From: Gracilaria domingensis
Lineage: Eukaryota; Rhodophyta; Florideophyceae; Gracilariales; Gracilariaceae
Length of the DNA: 64,000 bases
Direction: 5' to 3'
Assembly (NCBI GenBank): GCA_022539475.1
Contig: VCMS01000171.1
Location: 1-64,000, forward strand
A program made the translations under genes and the position numbers. This document shows, one piece after another, positions 20,363 through 30,850 of the stretch (position 1 is the first letter of the stretch; each line of letters starts with the position of its first letter). A model generated the notes under the pieces. The model did no database searches. It was not told where the DNA came from and saw only the letters and a list, made by a program, of their open reading frames with translations.

Positions 20363-22759
20363 ATGGGTATAACGCCGAGAAAGCGAAATAGTACGCAGCG
20401 GAACAAGAGCGGACAGAAGAAGAGAAGAGCATCGGATGATACGAATCAGGGTACAAGCACTGCACTTCCTAAACGGAAGTCGTCCTCGACGAAGGAGAGA
20501 GTCAGTGGGCGTCCTTCTACAGGACTCTCTCGCCCATCTCGAAGCGGAGCGTCTTCCGGGATTGCGTCAAGAATTCGTGGATCAGCGAACGATGTCGTGC
20601 CGTCAACTGCCGATAATGCAAATCGTGCATCTGTCTCTGCTCCTCAAGAAGATGAGGTAACTCGGCCCAGCGGGTCAGGACAGGAGGGCATGACAACTGG
20701 AACCGAAGAGGTTCGTATGACACCAAAACCTTCATGTTCCCGGCCGATATCGAAGACCGGAGCTACTGGAGCACGGGTTACGCCGCCCAGTGGATCTGGA
20801 CAACAAGGGACAATGACGAGAAGTCGTGAGAGCCCTAGTATATTAAGATCGTCACGTCCATCCCTGTCTTCTAGAACTGGGGCCCCTATGAATCGTATCA
20901 TGCCTCGCAATGGGTCCGGACAAGGGAGAAAGACAATAAGAAATCGAGAGACAACTGATAGACGAGTTACTTCTCGACCTTCCCCTCTTTCCAGAACGGG
21001 GGCCGTTGCAGCTCGTACGAGGCCCAATTCATCTGATATACGATGCCATGGAGGAGGACAGACACGGGAGTTGGAGCTCGGAGCCGTGACAAGGGTGCAC
21101 ACAGAACGCCTGCAGCCTCTCGTGTCTAAGGCTATGGCACATGAGGATAGTTCCGATAACGAAATAACACCGAATCCTGCGGCATTACCGGGGCCTGTCG
21201 CCGAAGAAGCTAGGGAAATAACGGAAGATATCCAAACTGGTGTGAATTCAAGCTCTATGAACAGACCTGATCTTTTAAATGAACTGAATTGCTTGAAAGA
21301 AAAGGTTAAGACGCTACAAGAGGACTTGATGGTTCGGGGAATTCTAGTGAAGGTCGCCCAAGAGCAGAGTACGGCTTTGAAAAAGAGGCTTGAAGAGAAG
21401 GATCTAGTCATTGAAGGGCTAAGAGGGGCACTGAAACAGGAGGGAGATAGGAGTACACGTGCTGGTGAACCTGGGCAGACAGGTCGAAAGAAGCATAAAA
21501 TTGAGGTGTGCGACGAGTTTCGAGGGGTTGTTCGAGCAGTGTATCACAACATGCTGACGTGGGCAAGGAGAGAAACAAGTGAGCTATGGCTCGAAGGTGA
21601 GTCGCTCACCCGAAACTGGGGTAACCGTGCCGAGAAGGTGGAAGACGCAACTGAGAGTGGGGAAGGGCTTATTGAGCGGGAGGAAGGTGGTTCATACATG
21701 GTTCCTAAAAACCCCGTGGAGCTCTTGGGCAGTTTTGGCATGTTCACACCGTCGGTAGAGGGGGGGCCAGATGCTTTGCTGAAGAAAATGGTTGAAAGCG
21801 AGTTGAAGGAGTTGAGCTGGGAAGGTATTAGAAAAGCATCTCTTACCGACAGGTGTATACTGGAACTTTGTGCAGATATGTGCCTTAGGCAGAGAATGCG
21901 GCAGACCATGAGTGACGTCGTGGGCGTTCGTAAGAGAAATACGAGGGATAAACTATTTCTGCTCCTGGGGTACGATCTGATTTGGAGAAGAACAAAGCTG
22001 GTAGAAGAGAATGCTGACGAACTCACAATGCAGTTGAAGGAAGCGCAGGAGAACATACTGCGTCTTGACGAAAATGGTGTACCGAACACTTCATGGTGGA
22101 GAAAAGCCCCATTTGCTCGTCTAAAGTACTCCAATGCGGACAATGTCGAGGATATGCCGACGGAAGATCAAGACTTGTTCTTCCGAAACCGTGTCGGGGT
22201 ACAAGTGCTGAAGGAGTTTATTGGGTATGATGTGGAAGACAAGGATACGGGCACCTTTTTAGATTGCACAATACTGTTGCTCGCACGTTTGGACGCTTGG
22301 GTGTTGACGGTTGTGAGCCTTCTAAGTACGGATGTGTCAAGGGGTGGCCAGAGACAGAAACTGTTTACAAAGAAGTTTGCCGAACTGCTACCTCTGTGTT
22401 TAAAGAATGTTCTGGGGGATGTTAGGCAACGTGTCTTGAGGACCAATTCCAGCGAGTTTCATAATTTTGGAACGACAACGGAAGATTGGACTAAGGTTCT
22501 TGGTAATGACATGAGAGAGGCTACATTTGGATATCGAATGCCGTCGAACGGAAGACTTTACCTCACTGTGAAAGAACAATTTTTTAATGACAGTGTGAGC
22601 CGAAGATTGGGGTCTATTAGCGATTGCTTCGTTGGTGAATGCGAGGAAGGGGATATGGAGTTCAAGGAAATGGACATGAACGATTTCGGAAGTAACACAG
22701 GATCACAAGAAAAGGCACCACAAGGTGAACATGTAGAGGATGGAGCCCTTAATGTTTAA
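20363..22759 (+). CDS. Basic repeat and coiled-coil protein of the transposon, function unknown
   Basis: An intact 798-residue protein starting at ATG, 243 bp after the methyltransferase-SET stop. Residues 1-75 are strongly basic with Ser/Arg. Residues about 101-218 hold three imperfect repeats of about 40 residues, each with a GSGQ sequence and an R/K-T-G-A sequence. Residues about 303-360 are a predicted coiled coil with heptad Leu/Val. A basic linker follows (GRKKHK), and from about 385 a long alpha-rich domain contains NWGNR, SDVVGVRKR and FIGYDV. These three sequences are also retained in the decayed copy 1. I recognise no known family. A DNA-binding accessory role is possible but unproven. 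Its stop codon overlaps the original stop of the convergent transposase. Confidence 0.7.
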   Translation: MGITPRKRNSTQRNKSGQKKRRASDDTNQGTSTALPKRKSSSTKERVSGRPSTGLSRPSRSGASSGIASRIRGSANDVVPSTADNANRASVSAPQEDEVTRPSGSGQEGMTTGTEEVRMTPKPSCSRPISKTGATGARVTPPSGSGQQGTMTRSRESPSILRSSRPSLSSRTGAPMNRIMPRNGSGQGRKTIRNRETTDRRVTSRPSPLSRTGAVAARTRPNSSDIRCHGGGQTRELELGAVTRVHTERLQPLVSKAMAHEDSSDNEITPNPAALPGPVAEEAREITEDIQTGVNSSSMNRPDLLNELNCLKEKVKTLQEDLMVRGILVKVAQEQSTALKKRLEEKDLVIEGLRGALKQEGDRSTRAGEPGQTGRKKHKIEVCDEFRGVVRAVYHNMLTWARRETSELWLEGESLTRNWGNRAEKVEDATESGEGLIEREEGGSYMVPKNPVELLGSFGMFTPSVEGGPDALLKKMVESELKELSWEGIRKASLTDRCILELCADMCLRQRMRQTMSDVVGVRKRNTRDKLFLLLGYDLIWRRTKLVEENADELTMQLKEAQENILRLDENGVPNTSWWRKAPFARLKYSNADNVEDMPTEDQDLFFRNRVGVQVLKEFIGYDVEDKDTGTFLDCTILLLARLDAWVLTVVSLLSTDVSRGGQRQKLFTKKFAELLPLCLKNVLGDVRQRVLRTNSSEFHNFGTTTEDWTKVLGNDMREATFGYRMPSNGRLYLTVKEQFFNDSVSRRLGSISDCFVGECEEGDMEFKEMDMNDFGSNTGSQEKAPQGEHVEDGALNV

Positions 22760-25700
22760 GGCTGTACAAGATCAACGTGCTCAGTTGGTCCTTCATCTGA
22801 ATCACGATAGAATCGATTGATGTAGAATCGGTGTTGAAACCATTGAAGTGGAGGACAAAAAGGTGGAGCAGGGTAGTTTGATCGAACAACATGGACAGTT
22901 CCCTGTGGTGCAGAAGCCGGAACCATCCCGTACCAAGGAGTTAACTCTACGATAGTCTCCGTTTTGGAATGACGAGGGAACGGAAGAGTGTGGTTCTTTT
23001 CATCGTTTGTAGCCTACCGTAAAGATATGCATTTCAATATGTGGTCGATGTTTGTTGCGGGGGGTAAAACCTCGAAATACCGGACGAATGCCACCTCTGG
23101 TGCGGTAAGTGCAGAATCAAGGAGTGGGCAACCCAAGTCTCTGAATCTTCTCCGCTTACCAATACAGTGGAAAACTTTGGCTTTCTACTGGGACCAAATG
23201 CTGGAGAAGCGAAGACACGTTGGATGATGGGGTATTTGGGTCGTCCCAGCTTAAGTGCCTTAGAAGACGAATCGAAGTGTTCAAGAGTCGGAACGAAACC
23301 GCCTTTCACGAGGGCCGAATTCAACAGAGTTATCCTTGTCTTTTCTGGGAAGTATGTAATAGAGTGCTCATCCAGTGTTTCTTTCACGAGACTGAGGAAA
23401 GGAGGAAGGGCCTGTTCACCAATTTGATCAAGAATCGACCTTGTGTCCCTACTTGAGAACATCTCTCTAACAGCAGTCCATGTTTTTGAACTGGACATAC
23501 TTGAAACACAATGTTGAAGAGCTTGTAAAGTGAAAGAACGCCCTCTCATTGCAAACCGAGGAAGCTGTGTGGAAGTTCCTGGTAGACCTGGATTACGCTG
23601 GTAAGGAGTATTGCCATTCCATTGCTTTCTAACATGTCCGTGCTCAACGGAGCGAATAGTCTCCTCCACAGCCGTTGCTGTTCTTCTGGACGTCTTTTTG
23701 TAGTGTCTCTTAAATAGCAGGTGTGCATATTCGTATATGCCTGCGTCGTAGTACTTGATACTTCCCAGACGGCGAATATCGTCCACGAGATGATCGAGAA
23801 GATGAAACTTCAGAGTTCCCAGTCTGGAGGGATGAAAATCCGCCAGAGTCTTTCTTGCGGAACGCTTGAAGGTTTCAATCTCCGAACTAAGACACAGGAG
23901 AGAGCTTTCAGTCCAATACGGGTCACGATTGTATCTGAATAAGGTCGAGAGCAAGTCCGAGTACTGAGAGAAAACGGTTGTGATTGGGGCAACGTCCTGT
24001 TCTCCACAGCATATGTCAAAGAATGCTCCTATGAAGGGAAAGACCATGTCAAGTGCTTTGTAGTTTTTGGCCTCCAGCATTCCACGGAGACCGTCTTTCG
24101 TGAAGATACCATTCAAAGATTTGCCTTTCTCCTGCGTGGAGAAATCGATATGTAAACCTTTGGCAGGAGAATCGCGTTCTATGGCAGCTAGAATTGCGTT
24201 TGCGTGGTTGAGGAGTTGGGTGCGTGTCGTTCGAAATGAACGCGATGCAGATGTTCCTATTGTGGTGCACAGGGTGTCTGACTGCAGTCTCTCGATTGTG
24301 GCCGTTTTTATCCACTTTGAGATGCCGAGATGCAAGTTGTGTAATGGTTCGAATGAGAACAGACTGTATGGAGACAATCCCGGGATCATTCCAAGGCTTA
24401 CGGAAGTTTCGAGGAACGAAGGAATGAGAGATATGGAATTTGAACGCATCAGAGTATCCGCTTGAGATCTCCTCTCCCTCGCAGGACGTGGACGTCTTTC
24501 CCCCTCGTCTTTTTGTGCATGTTTCAAGATAGCTGTGTATGTCTTTCGGATGCTTTTCGTGTGCTTTTGAGAACGTCCGTTGAATGAGGTGGGAATAGGA
24601 CTGCATAAAGATGAGCGAGGGGCTTTGCATCTATGACACGGGCTTTCCGTTTTGGTCCCATGAAGAATGGACAGAATGTCCTTAGCCTCAGGAATATCCG
24701 CACAATAACTTGCAAGCAGAGGATGGCACACTCGACTTAGTTTGTCTTCGCCGATGAACTGAAAACCTTTCTGCGTGAGATTTAGAATGGGCTTCAGGAC
24801 TTGACGAAGAGATTCTTGAAGGATTTGCATCCTGGACTCGCGTAGAGACTTGCTAGAAACGAATGGCATTGCGTCTGCTTCAGATGCGGAAACCTCGATC
24901 AGTGTGGTAGGGAAGTATGCCACTACTGTGAGGTCATCACGGATACACTTACGGCGAAGCTCGTCGGAGAAGTTGAGAAATATGAGGTGAAGAGGATAGG
25001 CGGTAACCGATGTTTGCTTTAGAGTTGTTGAAGACTTATCGGTGTATACCTGCAGAAGACCTACGAAAGATTCACTGTAACTTATTTCTTGGGAGTACCA
25101 CACTATTCTACTATCCAAAGAGCCCATGACCATTTCCTTAAGTTTTGAGGTGGCGTCTCTTGCGAGAGAGCCGGACATGGGGTGAGATATTTTCGTGGAG
25201 TGAATCTGAGGTATAGGGTGGAAGAATGTGTTTTCGTTGTTAGCCAACTGGAGCTGTTTCACAAGTGTCTGAACGAGGTCTCTCGTGTAGAGGGTGGCGC
25301 TGAACTTACATCCTTCTGGCGAGACAGTTCTTCGATTGAAACCGTCCTTTGAGGCGTATCGTTCGAAAATGGCGTTCTTTAGTTCTGTACAGCGCTTGGA
25401 ACTTGTTATGGTCTCGTTGAATCGCTTTTGCGAGAATCGCGGGTCCCGAAGTAGCCCAATTAGCTCGTCAGCCTCACGATGACCAAGGTTGGAAGCTACC
25501 GAAGCCAGACAAACCGTGAGATAATCCATATGCAAATCACCGAGGGTCTCCTCAGAAGGCACTGGGCGGGAACTGCTTCCGTGTTCTCGCTCTAATGACG
25601 CGGGACCCGGGGAAGGAGAAACACAATGCGAAGTGTCCGGAACAGGAGGGGCGCACGGAGTGGGGTCGACGATGTCCTCAGACACCGGAGGCTCGGGAAG

Positions 25701-25910
25701 GCGACAAGGGGCAGTGACCGTTTCGGAAGATGCGGGCGCGGGTGCGGAAAGCTTGAGACGCTTGCTTCTCCGAATGGGCTGGCTATTGTCGTCTTCCAGC
25801 GCTGCTTTCAGACGAAACGGGCAATGGTTGACATGCTGTTGAAGAGATAAGACTCCTCGGCGAGTAACGAAGGGGCACCCACGCTTCTTATGTGTACAGT
25901 AGTAGACCAT
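22756..25910 (-). pseudogene. Plavaka/CACTA-like transposase, broken near the C-terminus (copy 2)
   Basis: The main frame runs to a stop at 23034. The best start is the ATG at 25910, which aligns with the start of copy 1 and puts the zinc-finger-like C-x6-C-x13-H-x3-C sequence at the N-terminus; an upstream start at 25994 is less likely. YTDKSST and CADIPEAKD carry the presumed catalytic Asp residues, and CHRCK gives the C-x2-C pair. After about 23140 homology with copy 1 continues in another frame (VAFVRYFEV), then meets an in-frame TAG where copy 1 has Trp (TGG), and resumes (INRFYRD) to a stop at 22756-22758. One frame change and one nonsense change therefore disable the last 130 or so residues, unless splicing removes them. 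A GTAAGC donor-like sequence lies at the break. Confidence 0.75.
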
Positions 25911-26273
25911 GGGAAGAAGAAATGAACGAGAAACGACGACAAAGACTGCAAGGGAAGGGCGTCCGAAGGGAGAAGGAGGTCGAGCGACAGTCAATATCGA
26001 CGTCTTGCTCAGAACGGAGAATATATTTTTAGTTTAAATCACGTGCTTTCGTTCAAAAAGGAACGTAGGTACACGTCGACCTCAACACAAGGGTGTACTT
26101 CTCGTATTATCTACCACTGGTTATAAACCTGTGGTTTCCCAACGTTGTACGCTGTACACTTGTCCAATCTCGCAAAGAAAATAAATCTCTTCCCTCCGCC
26201 GCCGCCCCCGCCCGTCCGACGTCCGACCTTTTGTTACCGTCGTGATCCGTGCCATCCTCGCGTTCTACTCCGC

Positions 26274-26339
26274 TCCGTCGTACTTTTTTCCGCCCTCGCA
26301 CTCGCTACGAAGCGCGAGGGCGGAAAAAAGTACGACGGA
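26274..26339. repeat. Perfect 26-bp-arm hairpin upstream of the transposase
   Basis: Arms at 26274-26299 and 26314-26339 are fully complementary, with a 14-base centre. It lies about 360 bp upstream of the copy-2 transposase start and could mark a subterminal element structure or an independent foldback insertion. Confidence 0.9.
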
Positions 26340-27681
26340 TTACGAAGTAGCGTGATGAGAACGGATTCCATTAAGCGGACATGAAGCGTACCTCATTCTC
26401 TTTCTCCGCCCTCGTCGGACGCCTCCATAAAGCGACAGCATCCGTATCTCACGGATGTATTCCGTGCAGTCTTTCCGTGCAGTCTTTTCGTACGTGCTTC
26501 CATTTCCTTCTACGTATCTTTGTTCTAAACTAACCAATCCTCACCACGTCTCTTCGCGCTCTGCGACATGTAAACGGCAGGAAAAAGGCTTTGGGTTACT
26601 TTTGCGAGTTACTAGGTCCCTCGACTTTTCTAGCGCAACTTTTCTGTTTTGCTCTATCAATGGTACGTTCTATCGCGTTTCAACTGTATCCAACGGAGCA
26701 TTGACTAACTTATGGATACTTTCTGCTTGCGTATACAGGTAAACGACCAATTTCATTTCGTCTCTCAAGATCGATGTCTGACTGTTCGGGATAGGCGATT
26801 CTGGTAATGGACTACAAAAGATCAGCAAACGAGCCGCACTGCGGAGCACTGACTCGCGATAAGCGGGAAAAATCCCGAGACGAATGGGACAAACCTACAA
26901 TGTAGGGCAGTGTAGCGAAAGCCGTAAGACGGAAATGAGAACAATAAAATAGATAACAAAAGTGCTGTGACGACAGATTAGTACTCCTCGGGGACGGAGG
27001 TTGGTTGATCAGCCCGTAATTGCGGCGGTGTTCCCCAGGGTGGGGCTTGTGACCGTGCGCAAGCGGCAAGAAGATCAGAGCCAAAGGCCTCGTTGAGGTT
27101 TACTTCCCGTACAGTGGCGGCAAGTGCCGCCACTTATATACGGCACTTGAAAATATCCATTAAAATATCTAACTATCCGGCGATGCCGGCCAATACACTA
27201 CAGCTGTGCACCCGTGGCAGGTTTGCCACGGCGCACCCGCTATCGGGCCAACTTGGCACACATGTGCAGAAATACTACCCTTCCTAGGCATACCCCAAAA
27301 TAGAGCCACTATCACAGTAGCCTCTCATAACCTGAGGTGTCGAAGCCAGTAACGGATCAACAAACTATGAAAAGCACCTCGGTGCATCCCCATAAAAGGG
27401 CGTTTTGCTCTACAGTCATATTGTCTTGGAATGTGAGATGCCTCTTTCCCGATCCATTGGAATGCGATGTTGCGAACGCTGCACAAGCAATATGTGTACT
27501 GGGCTAACATAGTTTGACTGAATTCCAACAGGATGCAGTATATAATGCTTGCGACACCATGGCTGCTCCCTTTTGCGACAACAAAGAGTACCTTTGGTTT
27601 TCCTAGTACCGCAGCGTCATGAAGGCATTGCAACCGATACTCCGTGCTTTTCACCATTGCATGAAACAGTTTTGTTGAATA
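26340..27681. other. Gene-free stretch between two transposons
   Basis: No supported gene. Small GC-rich inverted repeats occur near 27113-27134 (AGTGGCGG with its complement) and around 27210-27230 (CGTGGCA with its complement). Nothing resembling a tRNA cloverleaf was found by eye. Confidence 0.5.
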
Positions 27682-30641
27682 CTATGATGTTCCAATGCTA
27701 CGCAGCTGCACGAAAGTGCTGTAGTTGTTTTTTATTCCTTCGGCCTCTTTTATTGTTCGCAGAGCGGTCATCTTCTTAATTTCAATTGCTACCACGCTTT
27801 CCACTCCAGTTCCACTTTTCACGGCTGCGATTCCATCAGGACTACCGGCCAAGAGCCCAACTTGCTTCGATGCTTTCAAGCCAACTGTCCATATTCTCGT
27901 GATAATATAGCGAGACTCGTACTGCCCTCTGTGATTAATTCCCATTTGAAACGCAGTAGAGCATGTCACGGGATTATGACGAAAGAACTTGGGCAGAGAG
28001 AGCAGTACTCTATTTTCGTTATACGAACCCTCTTTCATTCCTGCAGCCGCAGTCAGCGGTTTCATAAACCACGCATCTAATGAGGCCTTATATATTTGAC
28101 GGACCAGATCCTTGGATAAGGCTTCATTGTCCTGAGTTGTCTCTGCCGCGTCCGAGAGATTAACAGATCCGCTGTTTACATCGCTTCGCAGCTGAAGAAT
28201 CTTTTCCTTCATTTGCGGTTTAGTGGCGTTTGACGCTCGTCTATGCCCTACCTTCTCCAAAGTGGAGAATAATGCGTCTCTTCGCATTGCTTGTAGTGCA
28301 GAAGAAGTTGCATTCATAACAGTCTCTATTGCTTCGCTGATTTCCGTTGCCGTCGCAGAGTTCTTGTGCTTCACTCCCAGTGCCTGCAAGATAGACATCC
28401 ATTTTGCGCGAAGCGCGCTCTCTGCCTCAGGTGCCTCGAATGGCTGGTTTTGTGCTCCTTCCATCACACTCGTTCCACGCAAAAGTAACGCACTACCTCT
28501 CAGGTGCTTATCAATGTCAGAGGCAAAGGTTTTGTAGAAGCCGCTGGTTGTGCGGCACGTAAATTGGAATGCTCGAGAAAGGAACCAACCTGGATCCTCA
28601 GATTGTAGAAGTGTGTACTGGTTGACTTGACTGGTGGCAAGAGAAAGCTTGAGTGACGAAAGGTCTGTAGAATATTCAGTGTCAAGCATTGAATCGTCAT
28701 CACCAACTATCGTGCTATTATTAACTTGCGAAATGCGGTAGATCTCCTTGTGGCCTTGCCTTATGTCCTCCTGCAACGCTTCTGACTGGTACTCCGTTTT
28801 TGGAATCAACGTAAACGCTTTTGCGTCAAACAATCTCATATTGTTGTGATACAGATACGCAATCCTCCCTGAGTAGCTCTCGCGATACACCAGAGCCTGA
28901 ACCTCTCTCCCACACTTCTCCGTCGGACCTCTGGTTGCGCTGTACACGGCTCTGCATCCGTTTTCTTTCACTATCATCCCTTTGTGATTGTTCCTGATCT
29001 TTCCCTCTCCGAATACAAAGGGGTAGTTAAGGCTTCGTTTGTGGGTACCCATCCCAGTTGCGCCGAGCCGATCGTTAATAAAGTCTATGGTCTCTTTGCC
29101 ATTGTATCCTCTGTCGGCGATAAATATCGCATCTGTCATTGGGCTGAGAGAGCCAGGAGTTGCAGACCCTTGCACTAGCTGTACTAAACGCTCCCATACG
29201 TGAATGATCTTTTCACGAGGTCTTGAGTAGTGTGATGCCAGAAACGATGAGGTCAGTGCCGAACAAAGAGCATTGTTTACGGGCCCTAAAGCTTTCTGTG
29301 GGTTATTACTTGTGAAAGCATAGTTAGCTCCGTAACAGCACGTGATCGTAGCCGTTGATGATCATCGCCAAGACTGAAAATTGTCTGACCAGGAACGTAC
29401 AGGTATTTTCTGTTGATTGCAGAGAGTTCTTGCTCCAGTTCCATTATCAGTTCATTTCCAGCTATTGGTTTATTGGACCAGCTTAAACCATACTCTTGAA
29501 CTCTCTGTCTCCTCTCCTGAGTCCCACTCAGAGCAGACCAAATCTCGTTGTAACGTTCCCCAGTAATCCCAGTTTGAAAGTAGAACTCTCGATCGCTAGC
29601 AGAGGTCATGATGGCTACACTTGTTCCATACGAGGCAGCTAAGACGTGGGTGACTATAATGCCTTTCAGTTCTGTCACAGTTGTCGGTTGTGCCTTCCGT
29701 TTCGAAAGGACTCTATTCACATACGCCTTCAGTTTTTCTAGGACACATGGAGGAAGTAGAAGATCAAATACAGCCATCATTGTCAAAGTAGACTCATCGA
29801 ATCTCCCATATTGAGCGCAGTTAATTCGAATTTCACTTGACACTGCCTGCAGAATTCGGTTGCACTCCGTCAGAAAACGACCAGCGAGAAAGTGGTCTGC
29901 ATTATCAACCTCAATACTAACGTCCTCGAACGCTCCAGCGTATTTCCATCCCTTCAATCCTCCCACACGCTGCGACGAATTACGAAATTCTTCTTCTCCT
30001 AATTCTACATCTCCATTTGAGGCACCTCCAATATCAACGTCCATCTCATCCTCAAGAAAGTCCGTAGTGTCGACAAACAGACAAGAACAGAAATCTTCTG
30101 TGGCTGTTTGGTTTGCTTCTTCAGCATTTGTTGTAGGAACAATCATACAAGGTTGATAATCATTTGCAGAAGCATGCAATACTTCTAGCTCGTGTTGTGT
30201 TATGTGATCTTGACTGAGGGAGAAGGAACTATCGCTTTCCTGCGTACCAGTCACGAGATCTTCATGGTTGTGTGCGGAAAACGATGGGTCTGAATCCGAT
30301 GTTTCAGCGAAAGCGACCTCAGTAATTCTCTGAACGTCCTTGTTTACATGAAATAATGGCATGGTTTGTGCTGGTTCCGGTGGCGTAGGTGGACTGACTG
30401 CTTGGTCAAGGGCTTCAATCGTGTGCGTAACCTGCAAAGCCGTAGATTCTACATTTAAATCATCCAGAGGAGTTTCACTGTGCTCACCAGCACTTGGGGA
30501 TATTGGCATTGGCGACATTTTAAAGTCATTTTGGGCATCGTCTTGGCTTGTTTCGGACAAGCGAAGCCGCTTTGTTTTCAACGGTGAGGGTGTGAACACA
30601 CACAACCGAGGTGCTGCCGGGGTCTGTGGCGAGTTTGGCAT
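27682..30641 (-). pseudogene. DDE-type transposase with C-terminal YqaJ-like nuclease, one frameshift
   Basis: Two minus-strand frames (30641-29286, 451 residues, and 29175-27682, 497 residues) read as one protein. Just upstream of 29175 the second frame stays open back to about 29340 and continues the first where its homologous-looking text ends (SLGDDH then LRSRAV; after the break SNNPQKALGP). One indel near 29310-29340 explains the split. The first half is acidic and disordered up to about residue 220. The second half has FIADRGYNGK and GTHKRS, of the type seen around the second Asp of piggyBac/IS4-like transposases. Near the C-terminus GSPDG and EIKK fit a PD-(D/E)xK nuclease of the YqaJ type. 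The superfamily is uncertain, and terminal repeats were not found. Confidence 0.6.
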
Positions 30642-30707
30642 GCGGAAGAACCTGTAACAAACCGTTTAGAAAGTCGCGAGAGAAGGAAATCGTTGAGCGC
30701 TTTGAGC

Positions 30708-30850
30708 GCATATGAAGCGCTCTGCGTGAACACTTGCGATCGTGCGTGAGCTCACTCTGCATGAAGCGTGAACTTCACGCTCCTGTAGAGTGAGCATCAC
30801 GCACGGCAGGGTGATTCTCGCAATTTCTCTAAATATCACCCTGAACCAGA
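30708..30850. repeat. Cluster of imperfect hairpins
   Basis: A long imperfect hairpin (about 30744-30808; GTGCGTGA...TCACGCAC outer arms, GCTCACTCT inner arm) is followed by a smaller one (about 30811-30842; CAGGGTGAT...ATCACCCTG). They lie between the DDE transposase start and the LINE fragment and may belong to the terminus of the DDE element. Confidence 0.6.

Larger units (their letters stand above)
12400..26340. mobile_element. Copy 2: transposon carrying ParB-like, methyltransferase-SET and coiled-coil genes
   Basis: Four genes form one unit: ParB-like (minus, 12750-16004), methyltransferase-SET (plus, 16983-20120), coiled-coil protein (plus, 20363-22759) and Plavaka-like transposase (minus, 25910 down to about 22756). 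Repetition of the last three genes in the same order in copy 1 is the evidence that they move as a unit. The outer limits are guesses: the left is near a small inverted pair at 12.5 kb, the right at the hairpin at 26274-26339. No CACTA termini or target duplication were seen. Confidence 0.65.

Noticed and set aside
8301-25910. Assignment of the transposases to the KDZ (Kyakuja/Dileera/Zisupton) group
   Set aside because: The YSDK/YTDK first Asp, the D-I-P-E second Asp and following C-x2-C fit Plavaka-type CACTA better; still from memory and not tested by search.
1-26340. Whole left region as an integrated giant virus
   Set aside because: Methyltransferase and SET genes occur in giant viruses, but no capsid, polymerase or packaging ATPase is present, whereas a transposase is.
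26800-27300. tRNA or rRNA gene in the GC-rich stretch
   Set aside because: Only short hairpins, with no cloverleaf or conserved rRNA core recognised.
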